Below, piece after piece: positions 8,524-16,582 of a stretch of DNA of 64,000 nucleotides (positions are counted from its first letter, which is position 1; every line of letters begins with the position of its first letter). Below the pieces are notes generated by a model that was given only the letters and a program-made list of their open reading frames with translations, made no database searches and had not been told where the DNA came from. Where the stretch lies: NCBI RefSeq assembly GCF_900585905.1, contig NZ_UTVH01000016.1, forward strand, positions 186,001 to 250,000, read 5' to 3'. The position numbers were made by a program, and so were the translations under genes. The stretch is from Pseudomonas viridiflava. Its GTDB lineage: Bacteria > Pseudomonadota > Gammaproteobacteria > Pseudomonadales > Pseudomonadaceae.

Positions 8524-10113
8524 ATGCTCAACACAACCCTCGCGGCACGCGGCATTGCAGTGGCGCCCCATAGCCTGGCGGCACAATCGGCGCTGGCGGT
8601 CTTGCGTGAAGGCGGCAACGCCATTGAAGCGATGGTCGCCGCTGCCGCAACCATCGCGGTGGTCTACCCGCACATGAACAGCCTGGGCGGCGACGGCTTC
8701 TGGCTGATCGTGCCGCCAGCCGGTCATCCCGTCGCCATTGATGCCAGTGGCCCGGCGGGCAGCCTGGCGACCCTTGAGCGCTATGCTGGCATGGCGCGCA
8801 TCCCGACCCGTGGCGCCGCTGCTGCGGTGACGGTCGCGGGTACGGTGGGCGGCTGGCAGGAAGCGCTGCAGGTCGCGGCCGAGCAGGGCGGCGGCTTGCC
8901 GCTGACGCGTTTGCTGGCTGACGCGATTCATTACGCCGAGGCGGGTATTCCGGTCACGCCTTCTCAGCATCTGGCCACCCGCAGCAAGCAGGCTGAACTG
9001 GCAGGCATCCCGGGCTTCGCCGAGACCTTTCTGGACAAGGGCGAACCGCCTGCGGCTGGCCAGCTGTTCAAGCAGGCGCGGCTGGCCACAACATTGCGTC
9101 GCCTGGCTGCAGACGGCCTCGACAGCTTTTATCGTGGCGCACTGGCGGACTCCATCGCCGACGACCTGCAGGCGCTGGGCTCTCCAGTGACCCGCGCTGA
9201 CCTGGCGGCCTATCGCGCGCAACGGGTTGCCCCACTTGAGCTCACCCACAGCACCGGCGCCGTGTTCAATCTGCCGCCGCCGAGTCAGGGCCTGGTCTCG
9301 CAGTTGATTCTGGGCATTGCCGATCATGCCGGGCTCAGCGAGTGCGCCGCCGACAGCGCAGCGCACATCCACACCCTGGTGGAAGCCACCAAACTGGCGT
9401 TTGCGGTGCGTGACGAGCACATCACCGACCCGTTGCACATGACCCTCGATGCTCAAGCCTGCCTGGCCGATGACTATCTGCACGAACTGGCGCAGCGCAT
9501 CGATCCGCTGCACGCCGCCGCTTGGGGTGAGGGCAAGGGGCCGGGGGATACCGTGTGGATGGGCGTCATCGATAACGACGGTTTGGCGGTGTCGTTCATT
9601 CAGAGCATTTATCACGAGTTCGGCAGCGGCGTGGTGCTGCCCGAAAGTGGCTTGAACTGGCAGAACCGGGGCGCGTCGTTCAGCCTCGATCCGCAGCATC
9701 TTCTGGCCCTCAAGCCCGGCAAGAAGCCGTTTCACACCCTCAACCCGGCGGCTGCACGCTTGCGCGACGGGCGCACGCTGGTCTACGGCACCATGGGCGG
9801 CGATGGCCAGCCGCAAACCCAGGCGGCGGTGTTCAGCCGCTATGCCGTCTTCGGTCAATCGCTGCAGCAGGCGGTCACCGCGCCACGCTGGTTGCTGGGC
9901 CGCACCTGGGGCGACAGCAGCGATACGCTGAAGCTGGAGTCACGCATCGCGCCTGAGGTGGTGCAACAGCTTGAAGCGCTGGGCCACGAGGTGGAAATGC
10001 TGGCGCCGTTTACGGAAACCATGGGCCATGCAGCGGCAGCGGTGCGCCTGCCCAATGGCTCATTCGAGGGCGCTTACGATCCGCGCAGCAATGGTGCGGC
10101 GGCAGGCTATTGA
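8524..10113 (+). CDS. Gamma-glutamyltransferase family protein
   Basis: 529-residue Ntn-hydrolase of the gamma-glutamyltranspeptidase family. The expected self-processing/catalytic threonine is T343 in GPGDTVWMGVID, and the conserved N-terminal block GGNAIEAMVAAAATIAVVYPHMN is present. No signal peptide is visible, unlike classical periplasmic Ggt, so it is probably cytosolic. It probably cleaves a gamma-glutamyl amide imported by the upstream MFS protein; both genes lie behind a sigma-54 promoter sequence, consistent with nitrogen scavenging. The substrate is unknown. Confidence 0.88.
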   Translation: MLNTTLAARGIAVAPHSLAAQSALAVLREGGNAIEAMVAAAATIAVVYPHMNSLGGDGFWLIVPPAGHPVAIDASGPAGSLATLERYAGMARIPTRGAAAAVTVAGTVGGWQEALQVAAEQGGGLPLTRLLADAIHYAEAGIPVTPSQHLATRSKQAELAGIPGFAETFLDKGEPPAAGQLFKQARLATTLRRLAADGLDSFYRGALADSIADDLQALGSPVTRADLAAYRAQRVAPLELTHSTGAVFNLPPPSQGLVSQLILGIADHAGLSECAADSAAHIHTLVEATKLAFAVRDEHITDPLHMTLDAQACLADDYLHELAQRIDPLHAAAWGEGKGPGDTVWMGVIDNDGLAVSFIQSIYHEFGSGVVLPESGLNWQNRGASFSLDPQHLLALKPGKKPFHTLNPAAARLRDGRTLVYGTMGGDGQPQTQAAVFSRYAVFGQSLQQAVTAPRWLLGRTWGDSSDTLKLESRIAPEVVQQLEALGHEVEMLAPFTETMGHAAAAVRLPNGSFEGAYDPRSNGAAAGY

Positions 10114-10148
10114 GCCTTTGCTCACGCCGCAACAGCGTCGCTTGAAGA

Positions 10149-11222
10149 TCAGATCTTCCAGCGTCTGGCAGTTTTGGCCAGGCGCTGCTGAAGGCCATCC
10201 AGATTGCTCGCCAGTTGCAGCATCAGCAGGTGATAGCCGGTCAGGCCCACGGGGATCGGATAGCCCATGTCCGGCAGGCTGCTCTCGGCGCTGCGGTCCA
10301 GGCGATCGGTGGCGCCAGTCTGCAGCGCACGGGCCATGGCGATCAGCTTGCGCCGGGTCTGGCGAAATTCTGCATCCAGACGCGCTTTCCATTCCGGGCC
10401 TGCAGCCTCTTCGAGGCTCTCCGGGCGAATACTGGCGAGGATTTCCAGGGTGCTCAGGCACATGCGGAAGTGCCCCTGAATCGCATCCAGCTCGACCATG
10501 GAAATTTTCACTTCCTTGGACACCGAAGGCATCAGCGAGCGCAGTTGCAGCATGGTGCCGTTGAGACGGGCCATCAATTTGAGGTGCTCGTCAGCGGTGA
10601 CCGCCTGGCCATTGATGATCCGCCCGAAGACCTTGGCGCAATCGCGCAACCCGCTGGCCAGGTTGTAGCGCCAGGAGAACACTGCGTAGAGCGGCAAGGC
10701 GAAGGAAAACGCCAGCGCCAGAGCGATACCGATGAGGATGTCCACGGTGCGCCACAGGCCGTCGCTGATCGGGTTGTAGCCATGCCCGGCGACGATGAAC
10801 AAGGTGATCGCCGACAGCAGCGCGGTGTAGCCGCCCTTGCCAATGGCATGGAAGGCGAAGAAACCGCACATCACTGACATCATCGCGTAGGTCAGCAGCG
10901 GCATCTGCAGATAGCCTTGCTGCACCACCACCAGCAGACCCAGCCCCGCGCCAATCAGCGTGCCATAGGCCCGCTCGACGGATTTCTTGCGGATATTGCC
11001 ATGATGCTGCAGGCCGCCGATGACGATCAGCATGGTCACCGACGCCCACTCACCATGGGGCAGATTGAGCCCGGTAGTCAGCAGAATCGTCACCAGCAAA
11101 CCCACGGCAATGCGCGCCGCGTGGATAAGGCGGGCGTGGCGATAGCGGCGGTATGGGTCCATCCACGGTCGCAAAACGCGACGCAGCCAGATGGGCAAGC
11201 GGAGAGAGCGAGAATTGGTCAT
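10149..11222 (-). CDS. FUSC/aromatic-acid-exporter-like membrane protein
   Basis: About 357 residues. The N-terminal half has a positively charged start (WMDPYRRYRHARLIHAAR) and about six membrane segments (IAVGLLVTILLTTGLNL, VTMLIVIGGLQ, LIGAGLGLLVVV and others), as in the FUSC family that includes AaeB and YccS. The C-terminal half is a soluble helical region. The conserved stretch HHGNIRKKSVERAYGTLIGA is characteristic. Such proteins export small aromatic acids or unknown solutes. The start at 11222 was chosen over 11288 because the extra 22 residues look non-conserved. It is convergent with the gamma-glutamyltransferase gene. Confidence 0.85.
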   Translation of the reverse strand: MTNSRSLRLPIWLRRVLRPWMDPYRRYRHARLIHAARIAVGLLVTILLTTGLNLPHGEWASVTMLIVIGGLQHHGNIRKKSVERAYGTLIGAGLGLLVVVQQGYLQMPLLTYAMMSVMCGFFAFHAIGKGGYTALLSAITLFIVAGHGYNPISDGLWRTVDILIGIALALAFSFALPLYAVFSWRYNLASGLRDCAKVFGRIINGQAVTADEHLKLMARLNGTMLQLRSLMPSVSKEVKISMVELDAIQGHFRMCLSTLEILASIRPESLEEAAGPEWKARLDAEFRQTRRKLIAMARALQTGATDRLDRSAESSLPDMGYPIPVGLTGYHLLMLQLASNLDGLQQRLAKTARRWKI

Positions 11223-11363
11223 GCGTAAAAGACCGCGCAGATGGCTGATTGATCCCGTAGCAGACGCAGGCCGAGGTCGACAAGCCACCGCCGCGTGAAG
11301 AAATAGTCACGTTACTGACACTCAGCATTGCAGGTCTTCATGAAATATCTCGCATTGGGTTTA

Positions 11364-11425
11364 TCACATGTGAGCAGTTGCGTGCCTTCTGTATTGAGCG
11401 TAGGGTGCTGCTCTATCACATGTGA
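11364..11425. promoter_or_regulatory. Twin palindrome TCACATGTGA upstream of the yjf operon
   Basis: The perfect 10-base palindrome TCACATGTGA occurs at 11364-11373 and 11416-11425, 52 bases apart centre to centre (about five helical turns), the second 18 bases before the yjfI start codon. This spacing suits cooperative repressor binding. The regulator is unknown. Confidence 0.6.
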
Positions 11426-11443
11426 TGTGTCGGAGGCGCTGGA

Positions 11444-12064
11444 ATGGTTCGTAAAACTTCAACCGACTACATGCGTGAAATGCGCGCCCGGCTCACTGCC
11501 GCTGGCTACGTGAAACGAGAATTGTATGTGCTCCCCGAAAACGCTGAGGTCTTGCGCAGCATCGAGAAGGTTTTACGTCAGCCCTATTTGGGCAACCGGA
11601 TCAAACTGGAGGAATTCATGACCGAAAGTATCAACTGGACCATCAACACCCTGCACTCGGCTCTGCTGGAGCTGGATGCAGTCAAGAACGAAGAGATCAA
11701 GCTGACGCTGATTCAAGGCGCCGAGCCGAGCCTGAGCCTGACCATGCATCATTTTGGCGACCTGCCGATCATGATCGCCATCGCCGGTGACCAGATCCTC
11801 GTGGATTCGGTCCTGGTCTACGCCTCTCAGGTCAGAGACATCGCAGCGTTCAACGACACCGTACTGCGCAGCCGGGACATTTTCCCGCTGTCATCCATCG
11901 GCATCGAAACCATGCCCAACGGCGAGACTGTCTACAACATGTTCGGCGCCCTTAGCGCGGCATCGTCGCTGACTGTCATCGTCCATGAAGTCCTTACCCT
12001 GGCGGACAACGTCATTCATGCGGCCGATGCCTATGAAGATTTGTTGACCGCTGATTCACAGTAA
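11444..12064 (+). CDS. YjfI family protein (DUF2170)
   Basis: 206 residues resembling E. coli YjfI, the first gene of yjfIJKLMC. An N-terminal basic segment (VRKTSTDYMREMRARLTAAGYVKRELYVLPEN) precedes the DUF2170 core, which is acidic and has no membrane segment. The function is not established; it always travels with a PspA-like protein, suggesting a role in envelope stress. GGAGG upstream of ATG 11444 supports the start, and yjfJ follows after 14 bases. Confidence 0.85.
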   Translation: MVRKTSTDYMREMRARLTAAGYVKRELYVLPENAEVLRSIEKVLRQPYLGNRIKLEEFMTESINWTINTLHSALLELDAVKNEEIKLTLIQGAEPSLSLTMHHFGDLPIMIAIAGDQILVDSVLVYASQVRDIAAFNDTVLRSRDIFPLSSIGIETMPNGETVYNMFGALSAASSLTVIVHEVLTLADNVIHAADAYEDLLTADSQ

Positions 12065-12078
12065 CCGGGAGATAAATA

Positions 12079-12786
12079 ATGAGCCTTTGGAAAAAAATGG
12101 TAACTGCGCTGCGTGGCGGCGCTTCTGAAGTGGGCGAGTCCATCGTCGACGCTCAGGCCCTGCGCATCCTGGACCAGGAAATCCGCGACGCCGATGCTTC
12201 AATGCTGGCAGCGCGCAATCAACTGATCCAGATCAAGGCCAAGCACAAGCTGTCGGTACAGCGTGTTGAAGAACACGACAAGAACATCGCCAACTGGGAA
12301 CAGAAAGCCCTCGCGGCCATGAACAAAGGCGAAGAGGGCCTGGCCCTGGAATGCGCCGAGAAGGTCTCCGAACTGACCGCCCTGCGCGATCAGGAAAAAG
12401 CCGCCGCCGAGCAGTTTGGTACGCAAGTGGCCAAGCTGACCACGCAGGTGACCAAGGCCGAAGGCCAGATCAAGGCCCTGCGCCAGCAGGCCGACATGGC
12501 CAAGGCCCGCGACAGCGTGCAGAAAGCCCAGATCAACGCCGCCGCAGCAACCGGCGGCGCCAATGGCCGGCTGGAAACCGCAGTCGGTTCGCTGGCGCGC
12601 ATCAAGCAGCGTCAGGACGAGCAGGACGCCAAGCTGGAAGCCGCTGAAGAACTGGCCGATGTGTCCGCCGGCGGTGACCTCGAGCGTCGTCTGCAGGATG
12701 CCGGCATCGGTGCGAAAAGCGGTGGCGCAGCCGATGTGCTCGCCAGGCTGAAAGCCCAGAGCCAGAGCAATAATCCGGGTCAGTAA
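12079..12786 (+). CDS. PspA/IM30-family protein (YjfJ-like)
   Basis: 235 residues, almost entirely helical coiled coil (ADASMLAARNQLIQIKAKHKLS, ALECAEKVSELTALRDQEKAAAEQ and similar), as in PspA/Vipp1/ESCRT-III-like proteins that bind and remodel the inner membrane. It begins with an amphipathic helix (MSLWKKMVTALRGGASEVG), the expected membrane anchor. It is preceded by a GGGAGATAA ribosome site and followed by a terminator-like hairpin before the rhomboid gene. Confidence 0.88.
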   Translation: MSLWKKMVTALRGGASEVGESIVDAQALRILDQEIRDADASMLAARNQLIQIKAKHKLSVQRVEEHDKNIANWEQKALAAMNKGEEGLALECAEKVSELTALRDQEKAAAEQFGTQVAKLTTQVTKAEGQIKALRQQADMAKARDSVQKAQINAAAATGGANGRLETAVGSLARIKQRQDEQDAKLEAAEELADVSAGGDLERRLQDAGIGAKSGGAADVLARLKAQSQSNNPGQ

Positions 12787-12798
12787 CGCCCTCGACAA

Positions 12799-12830
12799 GG
12801 GGCAGGCGGGATGTCCGCTTGCCCCTTTTT
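12799..12830 (+). terminator. Rho-independent terminator or attenuator after the PspA-like gene
   Basis: A stem of GGGGCAgGCGG / CCGCtTGCCCC with a GATGT-type loop is followed by TTTTT. It lies inside the operon, so it probably lowers expression of the downstream rhomboid-yjfKLMC part. It also rules out a rhomboid start at 12811, which would lie in the loop. Confidence 0.85.
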
Positions 12831-12864
12831 ACGGGTTTCCTTTGCAGGCTTCGGTGCGGCTGTC

Positions 12865-13431
12865 ATGAAGGTCGGAAACGGACTACGGGTAATACTTGGC
12901 CTCGCCGCTTTGATGGTTGGCCTGCAGGTGGTTAACTCGCTGACCGGCAACAGCCTGTTGCACCACGGTCTGATACCGAGGACGCTGTCCGGTCTGCAGG
13001 GCATCGTGTTTGCGCCGTTTCTGCATGGTTCTGTACGGCATTTATTGAGTAATCTGCTGCCCTTTGTCGTGCTCAGCTGGCTGGTCGCGACTGAAGGGCT
13101 GCAGCGTTATATCCGCGTCTCGGCGCTGGTGGCACTGCTGGGCGGGCTGATGGTCTGGATCATCGGCAGGCCGGTCATTCATGTCGGTGCAAGCGGGGTG
13201 ATCTTTGGCCTCTGGGCTTATCTGCTGGCGCGTGCGTGGTATCAGCGCAGCCTCTTGAGTCTGGCGATCGCACTGGTCACTCTGGTGGGCTATAGCGGTC
13301 TGATATTCGGCTTCATCCCGGTCCCCGGGGTTTCCATCGAGTCACACCTGTGCGGCGCATTGTCCGGTATTGTCGTGGCCTGGCTGATGCACTCCCGGCA
13401 GCTGGTTGCAGACAATGCCACGCGAGGCTGA
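12865..13431 (+). CDS. Rhomboid-family intramembrane serine protease
   Basis: 188 residues with about six membrane segments. The catalytic serine lies in HVGASGVIFG, the catalytic histidine in ESHLCGALSG, and the oxyanion HxxxN-type motif is RHLLSN after the second segment. Rhomboids cleave substrates within the membrane. The gene sits inside a yjfIJKLMC-type operon, where the E. coli operon as I recall it has none, so a role in processing another yjf product is plausible but unproven. The start at 12865 (MKVGNGLRVILG) was chosen because it follows the terminator; its ribosome site is weak. Confidence 0.87.
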   Translation: MKVGNGLRVILGLAALMVGLQVVNSLTGNSLLHHGLIPRTLSGLQGIVFAPFLHGSVRHLLSNLLPFVVLSWLVATEGLQRYIRVSALVALLGGLMVWIIGRPVIHVGASGVIFGLWAYLLARAWYQRSLLSLAIALVTLVGYSGLIFGFIPVPGVSIESHLCGALSGIVVAWLMHSRQLVADNATRG

Positions 13432-13485
13432 CGCTGGCGCCATGGATTTTTAACCCGCTTCGGCGAGATGTGAGGGAAGTTCTTC

Positions 13486-14154
13486 ATGAGTTGGATCAAA
13501 CGAGCCCTGGGGCTCGCCCCGCCGAAACCGGCCGATGGCAGCGCATCCCTGGCCGATGCCCAGGCGCTGAACGCGCTCGGGCTGGGTCCGGGGCGCATGC
13601 TGGATCTGGATGATTCGCTGAAGCTGATGCTCGATGGTCATTCGGAGCTGGTGGTGCCTGACGAGGAAGTGGTCTGGTCGGTGGGCCAGGTTGATCTGGG
13701 GCAATCCATTCGGCTGCTGCGCTTCTATTTCGAAGACGAAGACTACTGGATGCAGGTCATGATGAACGGCCCTGCCGCCGAAGACGTTCAGGACATCATC
13801 CTGTTCGGCTACAGCAGCGTCGTGACCATCACCAGCGAAGCGGAGCTCAAGCGCCTGGTCGGCCCGGCATCGCGTGTCGGCATGCCGATCTTCGAGCACG
13901 ATGGCTGTGAGTACGAGCGCCAATGGGGCAGCGAAGCAGGCCAGACCGAACTGACGCCGCTGACGGAGAAGGTCACCAGCCCGGACGGCAGCTACACAGT
14001 CGAGCACCTGAGCATGTTGTACGCACGTGATACCGGTCTGGTGGATCGTCGCGAGTTTCTGCTGCTGTCTGTCGAAGAAGACGAAGAGGGCAATGTGTCC
14101 CTCACCACGTCTGTCGGCGTGACGCTGCAATCCACCGACTTCACCGTTATCTAA
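13486..14154 (+). CDS. YjfK family protein (DUF2491)
   Basis: 222-residue acidic soluble protein starting MSWIKRALGLAPPKPADG, matching E. coli YjfK (DUF2491). It has no membrane segment or catalytic motif I can name. The operon position between the rhomboid gene and yjfL, with GAGGGAAG before the ATG, supports it as a real gene. The function is unknown; members travel with PspA-like and DUF350 proteins. Confidence 0.85.
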   Translation: MSWIKRALGLAPPKPADGSASLADAQALNALGLGPGRMLDLDDSLKLMLDGHSELVVPDEEVVWSVGQVDLGQSIRLLRFYFEDEDYWMQVMMNGPAAEDVQDIILFGYSSVVTITSEAELKRLVGPASRVGMPIFEHDGCEYERQWGSEAGQTELTPLTEKVTSPDGSYTVEHLSMLYARDTGLVDRREFLLLSVEEDEEGNVSLTTSVGVTLQSTDFTVI

Positions 14155-14166
14155 AAGGAAGTAAAA

Positions 14167-14592
14167 ATGCTCGATGCGCTCAGCATGTCCGTGAGTTTCC
14201 AGTCGCTGTTCAGCTTTCTCATCTACATCGTCGTCGCCGGTATTCTGTTCGGCCTGTTCCAGATGGCCTACACGCGGCTGACCCCGCACAAGGAATTCGT
14301 CCTGATCCGCGAGGGCAACGTGGCCGCAGCCATTGCTCTGGGCGGCGCGCTGATCGGTTTTGCCTTGCCTGCCAGCAACGTCATCACTTACAGCATCAGT
14401 GTGATGGACGTGGTGATCTGGGCGGTCATCGCCGCCGTCGTGCAACTGCTGGCCTTTACCGTGACCAGCCTTGTCTTGAAGGACCTGTCGGCGCGCATCA
14501 GCCGTGGCGAACTCGCCGCTGCCATCTACGCCGCCAGCGTGTCGATCAGTGTCGGCTTCCTCAATTCGGCCTGCATGACGCCGTCGACGTGA
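14167..14592 (+). CDS. YjfL family membrane protein (DUF350)
   Basis: 141 residues with four membrane segments (LFSFLIYIVVAGILFGLFQM, AAAIALGGALIGFALPAS, VVIWAVIAAVVQLLAFTVTS, ELAAAIYAASVSISVGFLN). It belongs to the DUF350 family of small inner-membrane proteins, of unknown biochemical function. AAAAGGAAG immediately upstream and 12 bases between it and yjfK indicate co-translation from one message. Confidence 0.88.
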   Translation: MLDALSMSVSFQSLFSFLIYIVVAGILFGLFQMAYTRLTPHKEFVLIREGNVAAAIALGGALIGFALPASNVITYSISVMDVVIWAVIAAVVQLLAFTVTSLVLKDLSARISRGELAAAIYAASVSISVGFLNSACMTPST

Positions 14593-14617
14593 TCGCCGTA
14601 ATCGAAAGGAGTATTCG

Positions 14618-15346
14618 ATGAGACGCAGTTCCCTGAAGCTGGTCCTGGCCAGCACGCTGCCGCTGGCAATCAGCGCCTGTAGCAAACCCGACACGGTGGA
14701 CGTCACCGCGCAGCAGACCTATCCGACTGTGCAGGCCTGCGTCGAGCAGAAAGTCCCGGTGGATGTCTGCTCGGACGCCTACATGACCGCCCTGGCCGAC
14801 CACCGTCGCATCGCGCCGACCTACGACGACGTCAAAGCCTGTGAAGCGGATTTCGTCCCTGATTATTGCCAGCAGAATTCCGACGGCAAATTCACCCCCA
14901 AGCTTGCCGGGTTCCAGCTGGAAATGTCCGGTCAGGTGCCCAAGGACCAGTACGAAGCAGCCAAGGCCCAGGCCGAGCAGTCAGGCGGCGGCATCGGCGG
15001 CACAGGCATCGGTGGCTCTGCGGTCAATGGTTTCCTGATGGGCATGCTGGTCAGCAACATGGTCAGCGGCCTGGGTGGCGGTGGCGGGCGCTATTACTCG
15101 CAGCCGATTTACCAGGAGCGCGACTCCCGTGGCGGTTATCGCAGCTCCACCCTGTCGCGGCAAATCGAGAACGGCAAGACCTTCGGCAACTCGACCCAGG
15201 CGCGCAGCACCCCCGGAGGGAGTTACACAAAAAGCACACTGGGCCGCAACACTTCGGTGTCGTCGTCGGTTTCACGCGGTGGCTTCGGCAGCCAGGCAGC
15301 GGCCCGCAGTGGTTGGGGCGGCAAGAGCTCGGGCTTCGGCGGCTGA
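14618..15346 (+). CDS. YjfM/YgiB-like lipoprotein (DUF1190)
   Basis: 242 residues with a lipoprotein signal (basic start, LASTLPLAISAC, lipobox Cys near residue 21), so it should be membrane-anchored and face the periplasm. The central CxxxxVPVDVC repeats (ACVEQKVPVDVCSDAY, ACEADFVPDYCQQN) and the Gly/Ser-rich C-terminus are typical of DUF1190 proteins YjfM and YgiB. Its usual partner, a glutathionylspermidine-synthase-like enzyme, is encoded 14 bases downstream. Confidence 0.88.
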   Translation: MRRSSLKLVLASTLPLAISACSKPDTVDVTAQQTYPTVQACVEQKVPVDVCSDAYMTALADHRRIAPTYDDVKACEADFVPDYCQQNSDGKFTPKLAGFQLEMSGQVPKDQYEAAKAQAEQSGGGIGGTGIGGSAVNGFLMGMLVSNMVSGLGGGGGRYYSQPIYQERDSRGGYRSSTLSRQIENGKTFGNSTQARSTPGGSYTKSTLGRNTSVSSSVSRGGFGSQAAARSGWGGKSSGFGG

Positions 15347-15360
15347 GTGAGGTGGTGTAG

Positions 15361-16518
15361 ATGAAGAAGGTCAGCATCGAAGAACGTCCGGACTGGCGCC
15401 AGACGGCCGAGCGTGAGGGGTTTGCCTTCCATACCATCGACGGCGAGCGTTACTGGGACGAGCGGGCGTATTACCAGTTCAGCGAAGCGCAGATCACACG
15501 AGACATCGAAGCACCGACCCAGGAGCTTCATGCCATGTGCCTCGATCTGGTGGACAAGGTTGTGAACAGCGAAGAGCTGCTGACCCGCCTCGCCATCCCC
15601 CCGGCGTTCTTTGATCTGGTGCGCACCTCATGGAAAGAGGGCCATCCCCACCTGTACGGGCGGTTTGACTTCAGCTACGACGGCATCAACCCGGCCAAGC
15701 TGCTCGAAGCCAACATGGACACGCCCACCTCGGCCTACGAGGCTGGCGCCTTTCAGCTGATCTGGCTGGAAGAACAGATGGCTCGTGGCGTATTGCCCGC
15801 CAACGCTTCGCAATTCAATTCTCTGGCTGAAGATCTGGTCAGGGCGTTCGCCGCCATCAGGGAAGGCGGGCCATTCTATTTTTCGGCGATGTCAGGTTCC
15901 GTTGAAGATCGCGGCACCACCGAATTTCTGCGCAAGATGGCCGAACACGTCGGCATCGAAACCCGGCACATCGATATCGAAGACATCGGCCTCAACGCAC
16001 AGGGCCGATTCGTCGACCTGGAGGGCCGCTGGATCGAGCGCATATTCAAACTGCACGCATGGGAGCATGTGTTTCACGAGCCCCACGGGCAGGCGATTCC
16101 CCAATGCGACACGCAATTCATCGAGCCGGCATGGAAGGCCATCGTTTCCAACAAGGGTATTCTGCCGCTGCTCTGGGAGCACAACGAAGGTCATCCGAAC
16201 CTGCTGCCGTCCTTCGTCGACAAGGACCCCCGTGCGCCGGTGGAGAAGGGCTGGGTGCGCAAACCCTACTTCTCCCGGGAAGGCGCCAACATCGAAATCC
16301 GCACCCCCGGTGACGAGGTGGTGTTTGAAGACGGCCCCTACAACGACGCCCCGTACATCCTGCAAAAATTCGCGCCCCTGCCGCGTTTTGGCGACAGCTA
16401 CACCCTGATCGGCTCCTGGGTCGTCGGCGACCTCGCCTCCGGCATCGGCATCCGCGAAGACGACAGCCTGATCACCAAAGACAGCAGCCGTTTTGTGCCG
16501 CATGTGGTGATTGATTAG
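15361..16518 (+). CDS. Glutathionylspermidine synthase-like ATP-grasp protein (YjfC/YgiC)
   Basis: 385 residues with the ATP-grasp features of the glutathionylspermidine synthase C-terminal domain: KLLEANMDTPTSAYEAG, ILPLLWEHNEGHPNLLPSF and GVWVRKPYFSREGAN-type blocks (here GWVRKPYFSREG). YjfC and YgiC lack the amidase half of true Gsp and ligate an unidentified amine or peptide. It is the last gene of the yjf operon and is convergent with the first candidate effector gene. Confidence 0.88.
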   Translation: MKKVSIEERPDWRQTAEREGFAFHTIDGERYWDERAYYQFSEAQITRDIEAPTQELHAMCLDLVDKVVNSEELLTRLAIPPAFFDLVRTSWKEGHPHLYGRFDFSYDGINPAKLLEANMDTPTSAYEAGAFQLIWLEEQMARGVLPANASQFNSLAEDLVRAFAAIREGGPFYFSAMSGSVEDRGTTEFLRKMAEHVGIETRHIDIEDIGLNAQGRFVDLEGRWIERIFKLHAWEHVFHEPHGQAIPQCDTQFIEPAWKAIVSNKGILPLLWEHNEGHPNLLPSFVDKDPRAPVEKGWVRKPYFSREGANIEIRTPGDEVVFEDGPYNDAPYILQKFAPLPRFGDSYTLIGSWVVGDLASGIGIREDDSLITKDSSRFVPHVVID

Positions 16519-16582
16519 CGCAAGCGGTGCGGGCGGTCGACTATCGGGTGACCGCCCGTACCGAAGTGCAGAATTTACTGCT

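Noticed and set aside
8377..9858. 493-codon open frame on the minus strand
   Set aside because: Antisense to the gamma-glutamyltransferase gene, which has all its motifs.
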